Assembly: GCA_030141605.1 (NCBI GenBank) | Contig: JAQGDQ010000231.1 | Location: 232,501 to 292,515, forward strand | Length of the DNA: 60,015 nt | Origin: Tubiluchus corallicola | Taxonomy: Eukaryota > Priapulida > Priapulimorpha > Priapulimorphida > Tubiluchidae | Reading direction: 5' to 3' | Shown: in pieces, positions 49,921-60,015 of the stretch | Layout of the letters: each line of letters starts with the position of its first letter | How positions within the stretch are numbered: the stretch's first letter is position 1 | The notes under the pieces: generated by a model | Told to the model about the DNA's origin: nothing | Seen by the model: the letters and a program-made list of their open reading frames with translations, nothing else | The model's database searches: none | Position numbers and translations under genes: made by a program

Positions 49921-52900
49921 GAAATTTGAAATACTAACATAGCGTTCTTCTGAGAAGGAATGCCTCCTTTCAATTTTATTTTATATACTCAAACTGCTAC
50001 AGTCATGATTACTGTCAGACCGTTTGTATTTCTCCTCAAACAAAATCTTCTATAAGGGATTCTGAATACAAGGCATTGGCACAAACAGTTCAATTAGTTA
50101 CTACCAAGGTATAGGCCTTCAAGGTATTTTTAATTAGCAGACGACATGAAAGCTAATTGGTGATTTATGAGCTTAGTCATATTTTGCAGCATCTAAGCAC
50201 TGTCAGACCTAAACAAAGACTAATTAGTAACAATTATAAGAGAAACATTTATCAATTTAATAGCAAAGCTGCCTGAATCTCATCTTATATTTGACTTAGA
50301 AATAAGTACATTTAATGAAAGCCAGACGTGTTGTGCTTGCGTGCCAATATAGTTTTCCAGTTTTTAAATTCATTATTCCAAATTTACTTGCTGCGACTTA
50401 GATTGACCTTTTTGCGTATGGGCTTATTTTTCTTACATAAATGCTAAAAAATAGTTGAGAAGATTGCTCTTAACATGAATTACTACGATAGTAATAAAGT
50501 ACAGGAAAAAATACCCAGTATGAGTATATGTTTCAGAGGCGGACTGAAAGATCATGTCCTTTCGTTTCTTTAGTCGAGATTTTTATTTATCAGAATTTAT
50601 TTAAATCTCATGAGTAGTCTCACGTATGTTTTAAATCGATCATCATTAAGATGATTAATATTTTATACAATTTACAATTCGAATAAACCAAGTAATTTAG
50701 ATAATGTACAGACATAATGTAACCACTCTTGTTCACATTAAAACAGCAAGTGATGTTTAAGTTGAACCCTTTACTTCAGTTTGACTATGTGGTGTTTTGA
50801 GGTAAGGCGATAACAATAATTCTAGCAATTACCGTAGCTTCAGCTAAATTCATCCATATCTGTGCATTATTATGAAGAGGGATTTTTAGGGTAGATGTGA
50901 ATTTTCCGTTTTTTTATGATGCATCTGATAAAAGAGTGAAAAAAAAACTTCAAAGCATGTTATTTGATTCAAAATGCAAAGAATTAATCATTAGCAATAC
51001 AATAGTGTAATTCATGTGCGATTTGAAAGCACAACAATATCCTCCATTGAAGAACACAAGTGAAGGATTACAGCAAAAACTAAGGCCTTGTGTAGTTGCC
51101 AAATGCTTTCCATATAATGAACAATTTTTGGGTTACTCACTTGAGATATAATCTTATAAACAGATCTACTTCGCTGTGGAGCTGGTCCCATTGTAGTTAT
51201 CGTTGTTCGTGTAGTAAGTTTTTAACTAAGTTTTTAACTAGTTTTTCTGCTGCAATTTATACAATAAAACAGATTCAATGGCTATGCTAGATGGTATTCT
51301 AAATGGCATATTCCAAGCAGAAAAAACTCAATTAAGGGAGTAACCCAAAGCTTCACATATTGGTTTAGTTGTTTCAAATGCTGACAAGCATTTTGAAAAA
51401 ATAGTCTTGTTGTCAACGACGATTGAACCTAGAAAAAATGAGTTCCTAGAGGCATACAACAGATGAAAGCAGCAAAGCAGCAGACCTGTTTTCAAAGTTT
51501 TGGTACGCCAATTGATTGGTATAATTCTGGTTAGCAAGCACGCGAGTTGGTGATACTGCCTGGACCTTAAGAATAAGATTTGCCCAAGTATTACAGTAAT
51601 ATGCAGCAGTCACCTTTTCCACTGGCTAATATCATAGTTACGTGCATTATTGTGCATTACGTGTATTAAACAAGAGACATCATTGAAATGCAATGATTAA
51701 AAGCTCACTGGCGTAAAATTGGTAAACTGAGAAACAATCTCTTTGTTTTCCACTGGACTTGATTTCTTCTAGAAGTAATTTCACGCTACTTCTTATCCAA
51801 GCCACTCAGATTGAGGAAAGAAAATGCTGGATGCACTTACATTAATGGAAAAAGCCATTTACACAAAAATGCCGCTCAGGACAAAACAGATTTAAGAAAA
51901 AAAAACGTTTTCAAAAACAAAGCTGTACATCCCTAATTTAACTGCAAACAGTATGGCAAGAACAAGAAGTGAAACTAGCATAACTTTCAAAAACTGTGTA
52001 AAAAAGAAAACCACTGAATCAAAGTAACATCTTTTATTGAATTACGGCATGTACACGTAATCTGTAATAACCACCTACAAAAATCTGCTGAATAATAATT
52101 AGCAGTGAGCATCAAACATTTGGTTTTTTGGTTTGACACTAAAATTATGGATTGAAATAATTAAGTACTTGAACTACATACATATTTTATTATTAAAAAA
52201 TCTGAAAAATTAGCACAGTTTAGCAGCGATTTCTGTCCACAACTTTTAAATCAATTATTAGTGTTTTTACTGCAGAAGAAGATCAAGTAATATGCATGAT
52301 CTTTATGAAACCGCTTTTTATTAGTGAATCAAAAAATTTATTCGAAAGTCTTTAAAACTGCATTCGAAATGCTGAAATTCCGTTTTGTTCGAGTTGAAAA
52401 GTATCAAATTCATTTTTTGGTAGAGAATGCTCATCCATAGTAATAATCAAGGATCTCATATATCGTTTAGCCTCTTACGGATTTGTAATCGTCCTTGCTC
52501 AAAGATACAAAAAGAGGTGTAGGATGTCACTTCTGGAAACCATATGACTAAGAAAATAACATTCGTGCAACATGATGCTTGCCTAGTGCTAAAGATGATG
52601 ATAAAAGCTAAAAGGTCATGTTTGTGACGTCAAAATTACCTTGATATAAAGATGAAGGCTGAGTGTGCAGAGGAAATGTTTTCTATATTTCTAACATGAT
52701 ACAAAAATTACAGACCAAAAAAATTAAGACCACTATGGAATCAGGGAATAAAATTTTGGGTTACACAGCACATAAGGATTTTTGGGTTACGGACATGGTT
52801 ACACTTGTAACTACAGAACTTTTAAATTTGATAGTACTTGGTACTTTAGTCATCAGGATATGCAACAATTCCCTAACTGCTAATATCAAGTATATAAATG

Positions 52901-53421
52901 TAATAGTCACGCTGATGACGATATTAATAACAAAAAATAATTTAAAACATAATGAAAGCCCCCTAGGTGACAGATTTTATTTCTGCCTTCATTTAGGGGT
53001 GCGCGATGTGCCAATATGGACATTTATTACATACACGGTATGACAACTATTTCATTAATTACATGTGCCTGACATCTCTGAAATAGATGTCTCGCTCTAT
53101 GATTATAAGAACTCCCAGACTGCATAATTATACACATTGAATTATATCAAGATATTGACAAACCTGGCAGTTGCAATTATGTTCTGTATTTACTCAACCA
53201 CAGCTTGTGATAGTCATTTTAATGTGATAATAAAACAGCAGCAATTATAGTTACATTTTCGTGCATTATTAATATCAGCACTATGCCACTAACACACAAC
53301 ATTCACTGTTACATTGTAATGAATAACACATGCTTGGTTTTCCCAGTGTTTTTCACTTTTGAGCCGAATTTGCATTACCATATTTCACTTTATTTTTCAT
53401 GCTAAAAAGTGTAATTTCGAA
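49921..53421. other. Metaxin intron, no gene recognised
   Basis: AT-rich sequence. The 126-codon frame at 52663-53043 is low-complexity hydrophobic/Asn/Lys-rich with no recognisable domain and is not called. Confidence 0.45.
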
Positions 53422-53914
53422 TTAAAGCAAAACCGGACCCAATCTTAAACTGCAGGTTAAAACAATCTACTCCTTAAAATATTGAAAGGGAACATACTGT
53501 TTTTTCAAAAATGAATTGTGTGAAAGAATTATTACCACACAAACACAATTTCACGTTCGTGCCACTAGTTCTTCGCTGTTACGTGCATTTCGCCATTCTC
53601 TAGCTAGACGGGCACTAGTGCCTGCATTTCGGAAGCGCATTACATAAAAACAGGTGCCTCTCAGTTCAGATGTGTTAGTTTCTGATGAACTACGCACGTT
53701 GTGAGCACAGCGGTAAATTTGAATTTTGAATTTTTATCTTAAAACATACCTAGTTTTAGTACAACACACCGACTATCTTACAGTAGCACTGTACTTCAAT
53801 TTTCGCTTTTGCAAACACGTGCAACACACTCACAAAATATTTTTGCCATTAAAAATCGTGTTAGTTTGTGATGTCATCAATAGTTGGCCTCGCCTGCCGC
53901 TAATTAAGTTTTTA
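53422..53914. mobile_element. TTAA-type MITE, copy D (right end missing)
   Basis: TTAA at 53422-53425 is followed by AGCAAAACCGGACCC and about 490 bp highly similar to copy A. Similarity stops at about 53914, exactly where a LINE tail fragment begins. It is either interrupted by that LINE piece or deleted; the missing right end was not found downstream. Confidence 0.8.
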
Positions 53915-54475
53915 GTTAATGGCCTGCGCGACATTTCTTTTAAGGCCTACACAACTGTTGTACAATAGTCTTTTCCAAAAAGGCATCCGCCTATGGAATA
54001 GTTTACCAGTTGAAAACAGACAGGCTTTCCTTTCTCCCTTTGCCTTTAAAAGTAGATTGTTGAACTTATGGGGAGTTCGTACTAAATCAGTATACCCCAA
54101 TTATAATGATGATCAAAGTAATGAGATTTCAACAAATAGATTCGTTGCCAATTTTTCGCAATTAAAAGGTGATTTGTTTTCCAGGAATATTATCGTGACC
54201 CTTCATGTAGCTGCAACAATTCGACTGAAAGCCCCGCCATTATTGTTTTGAGTGTGCAAACTATGACATACATAGAACACTATTATTGGATCAGCACTGT
54301 TATTATCGGCACATAACTCATGAATTACACGCCAACCCTAGACCTGCTATTATATACAACAACATTTTTCATAGACTCAAATCAGGTCATCCATCCAGTG
54401 GCATTCTCTTTAAATTGTTGCAGAACTATATAAAGTCCACTAAAGGTTTTGTTAACTGTATGTACGTATAATTGT
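53915..54475 (+). pseudogene. LINE 3' fragment (ORF2 C-terminal tail)
   Basis: A frame at 53919-54251 contains LFQKGIRLWNSLPVENRQ followed by AFKSRLLNL, the F--R---LWNSLP---R------FK--L signature found at the C-terminus of many LINE ORF2 proteins. Upstream ORF2 sequence is absent, as expected for a 5'-truncated copy. It abuts MITE copy D. A second short frame (54286-54471) shows no clear domain. Confidence 0.6.
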
Positions 54476-54639
54476 ATTTTAAGTTATTATGTAGACTGTC
54501 TCTCAATCAAGTACTCCATTAACAAATGACTTATGCTAGAAACAACTATATGTATTGCTGTAATAACTGTAATACTACACTAACTGTATTAATTCCACAT
54601 ATATTGGATTTCTGAATTAAGTAGCAACATTGTGCATTA

Positions 54640-54735
54640 CATAATGCACACATGCACATAATGTACACACACGTCAATTAATGTACACATGCACATAATG
54701 TACACACACGTCAATTAATGTACACGTGTACCTCA
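54640..54735. repeat. 37-bp tandem repeat, about 2.3 copies
   Basis: ATGTACACACACGTCAATTA occurs at 54661 and again at 54698, with the intervening ATGTACACATGCACATA also repeated. Period 37 bp. Confidence 0.85.
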
Positions 54736-54848
54736 AGACACTCAGTTTTCCTACATGAGACTCATAGATTCGCAAGGTAACCATATGCCAGATTCGAAAT
54801 CATGTGGGTAATCATCGGGTACTGCTAAGGTTATATAGTCACTTGGCT

Positions 54849-54866
54849 CTATATATATATATATAA
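54849..54866. repeat. Short (TA)n run
   Basis: About 18 bp of alternating AT just upstream of the TTAGGG-bearing duplication. Confidence 0.85.
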
Positions 54867-54897
54867 GTAAAGGTAATGACATAACTAAATTTCCTAA

Positions 54898-55092
54898 ACT
54901 ATCCCTGCCCAAGAAGTATGGCTAAAGTTTACAATTCCCCACATATAAGAAATTAGTTTGTGAAGTGGAGTAGGGTTAGGGTTAGAGTTACTATCCCTGC
55001 CCAAGAAATATGGCTAAAGTTTACAATTCCCCACACACAGGAAACTAGTTCGTGAAGTGGATTAGGGATGGGTTGGGTTAGGGTTAGGGTTA
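54898..55092. repeat. 92-bp tandem duplication carrying interstitial TTAGGG repeats
   Basis: Two copies of a unit starting ACTATCCCTGCCCAAGAA (54898 and 54990), each ending in telomere-like DNA: TAGGGTTAGGGTTAGAG (about 54971-54987) and GGGTTAGGGTTAGGGTTA (55075-55092). The repeat unit matches the vertebrate-type telomere motif. The second telomeric end is longer and cleaner. Confidence 0.85.
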
Positions 55093-57188
55093 TGAACAGG
55101 CTTAGGGTATTTAAATTGTGTGGGGAAATGCAAACTCCTTCCGAATGTATAACATTCAGTTTTTCTAATTTGAATTCAAAAAGTCTCCTGACAAGAATAA
55201 CAGCGTACGTACTAGTCTGCTTTCTTGCAGTACGAATGCAAACAGTTTTTAACCATTTTCAGGGCATATTCATTTCAAACGTCACTTGTTTCAAGCAGGT
55301 ATTAGCATCAAATCTCCAGCACCTGGCATACGTACAATCTAATTTATTTAATCGGCTATGGCTACTGCATCATTTTTGAAATAGCAACATGCACTGATTT
55401 GATCAATGCTATTATGGGTGAGTTTACCACTGCAACTTTCTAGTGGCCGTATTCTATTAAGCAGAATGTCGCAGCTGCACCCTGGCAACCACAGAAGTAC
55501 TCAGTCCGATGATCACAATCAAACAAAATTAGAAATATGATCACACTACCTACTCGTACTGAAAGGTCATTTGATCAGTACTACAAGCATAAAAGAAAAA
55601 ATGTATTAGTTAGTATTAACGCCAATGTCCTCTTTGCGAAAATCTTGGTGTCCAACTGCATTTAACAATGATATAAAAGCATGAAAGCATGCCTTACTGG
55701 CAAGTATTACAGGCCTAAATTAGGAAGTATAAAAAATTTTGCAACTACACAGGAACTTGAAACCAAAGCCTTCTGCTTTTAAGACAGCTATGCTAACCGA
55801 CAAATAAGAGTTAATAGCTATTACTGGCACTGAACAGTAACTTCCACAGTGAGAAAACTAACCTTGAAACTTCACTTTGGATGAAATGACGGTTATCTTA
55901 TACGAATGCTCACAAGCTTCTCAGACAAATTGCAATACAAATCAAAGAAATTGTTTTATTCAAAGTGGAATGGATGAAAGCAACACTATCTGAATGCCCT
56001 TGCAGCATGAAATGCAACATAAATGATGTTTTCCATTCTCAATGAAAGGTGCTGGTGAACAAGACTTTTATTAAGAACAAGTACAAGCATGTTTCAAATG
56101 CACATTTATAAATGAGCGCTGACTCACAGTCGAGTTTTTCAATTCCTAATCACCAAGTATTGCTTTTTTTAAATTTAATTCAAAAGGCAAGATGATAGAT
56201 CAGGAGATGGGAAACACAAAAATGAGTTCCCGTTTATAGGAATAAATGAAGTTGCCTAAATATTGTCATTAATGTAAAAAAGGTAAGTGCCCAAACTGGC
56301 TCTGAATGTACTTTATTAAAGTTGTATCCATTGGCCACCATAAGACAAAAATCTAGACAGATGGGGGAAGGAGGTTTATAGCCAAAACACTACAACTTTA
56401 CTAAAATATATTAAAAGCTAATTTGGGCACTTGCCTTTCTGAGTCAGTTTCTTGCTAATATGGTCAATATGATATGTGGTTCTTCTACATAATCATACTG
56501 GGCAAGCACAAATTGTGCAAGTCTAAGAACAAATGCCCCTAAGCTCATTTTTAAAAATAAGCGAAAATGATTGTACAGGTTTTTTAGTTTCAACCAGTTA
56601 AAATTTTTCAGATGTGACCAAATTTGGGGCTTCCATTACTCAGTGCTCTGTTATAACAATGCCTTAACCTTATTCAGAAGTTCTACATCAAATAGTATTC
56701 AATTAAAACAGAAATGTAAGTCCCTGCCAAAGCCAAGAGGCTTGAATGAAGCGAATTGTGGTAAAGCAAGATGTGGCTCAAGTGAAGCAAATTGTTTTTC
56801 TAATACAGTTCTGCACAAAACAAACCAGTGACGGGACTTACTTAATGTTGATGTTTGTGGAGAAACTGAAACATAGGTCATTATGAAGTCTATGACTCTA
56901 TGATGAGCCACTGAACTAGCAAACGTAATTTTGTAAATGTAAACGTTCAGAACATGAAGTGAATGTGAACACATCCTCTCTCATTCAAGGTAAACGGACA
57001 GAACCAGTACGGCAAATGAGACCACTCAGAGAGTAGTCTCATTTGTACATGCAGAGACCTCTCGGATATTACCTCACCTCAACAGGCTGTTATGCAGTCA
57101 TGAGATGCAAGACAATCAACAGGGAAGGATAGGGACTGACTTAGTCAGTAGTCAGTATAAAGTCCAACAAATTTTATAATATCCTCAC
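55093..57188. other. Metaxin intron, no gene recognised
   Basis: AT-rich sequence next to the metaxin donor site. Short frames only, none with a known domain. Confidence 0.5.
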
Positions 57189-57346
57189 CTTGTTCTGTGG
57201 GTGGAAAGTATCGATGAAGTATTCTGTTGATGAAGAGACAGAGATTCTCACATCGCTTTAAATGATGCTGCAGCCGTGCACTTGGCACAGGTATCTTCAA
57301 CAAAGGTGCAAGATATCCAAAAACAATAGCATCCAGCATTACTGGC
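57189..57346 (-). CDS. MTX1: Metaxin-1/3 family, penultimate exon (C-terminal GST-like core)
   Basis: 158 bp with acceptor TGTTTTCAG before 57346 (phase 2) and donor CAAG/GTGAGG after 57189 (phase 1). It encodes about 52 residues beginning PVMLDAIVFGYLAPLL and ending RILHRYFPPTEQ, with LQHHLKRCENLCLF between. This matches the most conserved metaxin block I know (LDA-VF-YLAPLL ... LQ-HL---NLC--C--IL--YFP) at the end of the GST-C-like domain that faces the cytosol. The open frame continues past the donor to a stop, but that part is intronic. The partial first codon joins with the upstream exon to give Met (AT+G), making GEMPVMLDA. Confidence 0.88.
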
Positions 57347-58363
57347 CTGAAAACATGTTTATTAAATAGTTTATATTTAACTTCTTTCAATATATCTTTA
57401 TAAATGTCAGTGTCTTTCAACCGTACTGCACATATAACAGGCAGTGTTTGGTGCATGAAAAGAAGTACATAAAAAATATTTGAACAAAAACAAAAATACA
57501 GAATTCAGGAAATTTTAGCAAAAGAATAGGAGTATCAAACACAGAAGAAAAATGTTACTTGTTGTAATAATGTCACTTAATATTGTAAATTAACAAGGCT
57601 AAAAATTATCAACATAGACCACTAACACAAATCATTAATGACATTAAGTTTGGAAAGCTCGAAAACACTACTATAAAAGTGTAACAAAATACTGCCACAT
57701 TAAAAGAATGGTAAGCTAAAGGAATTGGAATCCTTTCACAAAATATATGGAAATAACTTTTTGGCCTGTGTTGCTCAATTGTTTAAAAATTCTTTTTACA
57801 GCCAAACGTTGGCAAATATTTCCCACATTATTGAATGGATAATGACAATGATAAGACTATACCAATGTTAAAAGTCAAAGTTAAATGTGTCATAGTGCCA
57901 ATTCACCCACTAGGTCTACATTTAGGTAATAATATTAATTTCCTAACGGATACATTTATATAACAGTATGGAGGCATTAGTAGCTATTGCAAGTTCATTC
58001 AGGAATGTGCATAACTATTTAAAGAAGATATCTGACCTGCCATTGATGCATTAAATATGATTTGAACTCGGGGCTAAACTTCTTAAAATAATCAGAAACT
58101 TAGTTACAGCACTAATGTTGAAGATAAACTCAGTTTACATGCCTAACTTAGTTAGTAAGTGGATGAGTGACCAACGGGAAAACTGCAGATTAGCGTAGCA
58201 TTGCCCATCAGTAAACAAAAATATTCAATCACACTTCAAAGGAAAATACTATAAATTACTCCCTGAAATATTTGTTTTATGTGCATTCTAATCACTAAAG
58301 CAGAAAGTTCCAAAATTTTATTTATTTCGACAATTATGCTTTATGTAAACAAAATATTCTCAC
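57347..58363 (-). other. Metaxin intron (about 1.0 kb), phase 2
   Basis: Between donor GTGAGA (minus strand at 58363) and acceptor TTTTCAG (to 57347). AT-rich, no repeats noticed. Confidence 0.75.
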
Positions 58364-58440
58364 ATTTCTCCACAGAAAAATTCACTTTTGTCCAGCCTAG
58401 TTGACAAGATGTTTAAACATCGTTGAGCTTCTTTATATAT
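58364..58440 (-). CDS. MTX1: Metaxin-1/3 family, upstream exon
   Basis: 77 bp on the minus strand, too short for a simple frame search. Acceptor GTTTTTCTTTTTTCAG precedes 58440 (phase 0); donor GAAAT/GTGAGA follows 58364 (phase 2). It encodes 25 residues, IYKEAQRCLNILSTRL followed by DKSEFFCGE, matching the metaxin pattern (--A-ECL--LS-RLG---FFFG) immediately before the LDA-VFG block. Phase agrees with the next exon. The Phe-Cys-Gly here stands for the usual FFFG. The preceding exon would lie upstream; I did not find it before the window edge. Confidence 0.85.
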
Positions 58441-60015
58441 CTGAAAAAAGAAAAACATTTAAATACATTTACGAATTGCAATTTTCACGCAATTAGCATT
58501 TAGTCATATAGCCAAGTAAAGTTATATTGCATCCCAAATATGAAGCAGCTCACAAAGCATAAGACAGCGAGCTTTTCCATTTTGTTTTATAAATTGCTAT
58601 TCAGTCAAGAACGGATTTTCTAAAAATGTAATAAAAATGGGCTAGGTTTGCAAAATGAGTCTGTGAAGATTGGTGGTGCTTAAAAATTAATCCTGTTCGT
58701 TAAAATACATAACACAGCATCTATCTTACAGCATTCTAAGGAAATGATAAATTAGTGATTTATGTGAACAACAAAATAACACTGATTCTAATGACAAATT
58801 TATTAAACTTATCTACACTATTAAAAAAATCAGCTGGCACTGGCTTCTAAAACCACAAAGCTTAGATAATTTTTGGAAACAAGGAATGCAATTTACCAAG
58901 AAGAGCAAGCAAGTGCAATGGAACAGACTATTTCTATCATAATAACAGAACTGAAATGAAGAAAATTACTCTTTTATACATATAAATGGCAATTAGCTTT
59001 ATCAATAAATATTATATGTTCGTATCTGCATGAAAATGGACAAAAATTTTCATGTGCATGTAGTTTCACCATCATAATGTCCAGTGCTTTGTAATAAATG
59101 AATAATACGAAAAAAAAGGGAAATGAAGGAAAATGTAGAAAAAACAGTAAAAACATGAAACAGAAATATTTGATGGTAGTTCAAAAACTGAAAATGAAAA
59201 TAAAAGCGTTTTCTATTAGCTACTCGGCATCACATTGGCAGACAACTCAAGCATTATAAACATTTGAACTATCCGAGTAAATTTGCAAAAAAGACAGAAG
59301 AGACAACACGAAGCTACTATGTATTCAGAACACATAACAAAAACTAATGGAAAACTGGCTGCACAAGAAAAAATTGAATTAGAAAGAGCGAAACATGTTT
59401 GCAAAAACTTCTGCCAAATGTCACACTGCTGATGTTTTAACAAACGAAGATTAACGATACTGCTTTTCTAACAGCATTATAATTATAATTACTACAATAT
59501 TAAACACCACATTAATTAAATTAATTAAAAATTTGCGATATTAATCAATAAAAAACTTAATTAGAAATCTGACATCAATAATTTGTGGAATCAAGGTTTC
59601 TAATCTCGCTATAATAGACAAACTTTATAATTAAGCATCCTAACAAGGTTAGCAACTAGCCATTAATCTCGAATTTTCAACAGCTTTCTCAAAAGATGAC
59701 AATCTTTCAGCAGCACTTGAATTAATTGCAAAATTAAATGCCTGACTTGTATTTAATGCAGTGGCTACTGAAAATAACTGACGAACACGTGTAATTGAAA
59801 CAGCCCATCAGTTTCCTCCTCCATAATTTAATTAAACATGCATAGCAATTATTAAAACATGACAATAGTAAATTGGCAACTAAAACAAATTATCTGACTA
59901 TTGACGAAATAAAATTATTGTTTAACACATTTAGTCTTTATTTAAAGCAAAGATGGAACTACTTTTTAACGTAAATTCACTTTATCACTTGAGGCACACA
60001 ACTAAGAAATTAAAA
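58441..60015 (-). other. Metaxin intron to window edge, no further exon found
   Basis: AT-rich DNA. I looked for the metaxin W-P--L---P block typical of the preceding exons and did not see it, so those exons are probably outside the window. Confidence 0.5.

Noticed and set aside
52663-53043. 126-codon plus-strand frame with hydrophobic stretch
   Set aside because: AT-rich composition, no recognised domain, no splice or promoter context; expected by chance in 60 kb of AT-rich DNA.

Overview
This is a eukaryotic, almost certainly metazoan, nuclear window. It is AT-rich, gene-poor and full of simple repeats and transposon remains. Spliced genes with GT/AG introns, vertebrate-type TTAGGG interstitial repeats, a rhodopsin-family GPCR and a metaxin gene all point to an animal. 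TTAGGG rather than TTAGG argues weakly against an insect or other typical arthropod. A repeat-rich, large-intron invertebrate such as a mollusc or similar would fit, but the species cannot be read from the sequence.

Only two host genes can be supported. (1) A class A peptide-receptor-like GPCR on the plus strand: its last coding exon (19638-20467) runs from TM3 through TM7 to the stop. The exon with TM1-TM2 was not found. (2) A metaxin-1/3 gene on the minus strand: three consecutive exons (58440-58364, 57346-57189, 28254-28016) join in perfect phase. They encode the end of the GST-like domain, the conserved LDA..FGYLAPLL block and the C-terminal outer-membrane anchor. Its 5' exons lie beyond the right edge. 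The two genes converge tail to tail, about 7.5 kb apart. The last metaxin intron is about 28.9 kb and holds nearly half the window, while the intron before it is only about 1.0 kb.

Layout. 0-18 kb: simple repeats (GA, TA, GAAA, CACT, AGATC, CT, and a TG/CG tract), one inverted-arm foldback-like element (188-1722), and a TTAA-flanked MITE (7921-8527). 18-20.5 kb: a truncated MITE and a tRNA-like fragment, a duplicated segment in the last GPCR intron, then the GPCR exon. 20.5-28 kb: convergent intergenic space with a 45-bp minisatellite. 28-57 kb: the giant metaxin intron. It contains an apparently intact non-LTR retrotransposon (ORF1 391 aa, ORF2 1097 aa, sense with respect to metaxin). This element is bounded on both sides by (GA)n tracts and has a TAATG stop/start overlap. 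The intron also holds three decayed LINE pieces, a second foldback-like locus with 17-bp subrepeats, a 36-bp minisatellite with higher-order order, two more MITE copies, and a small TTAGGG-bearing tandem duplication. 57-60 kb: two metaxin exons and flanking intron.

The strongest lead is the intact LINE. Its insertion between two polypurine (GA)n tracts and its UAAUG ORF junction recall the microsatellite- and telomere-targeting R1-clade elements. Most other open frames in the window are by-products of simple repeats or minisatellites whose period is a multiple of three.
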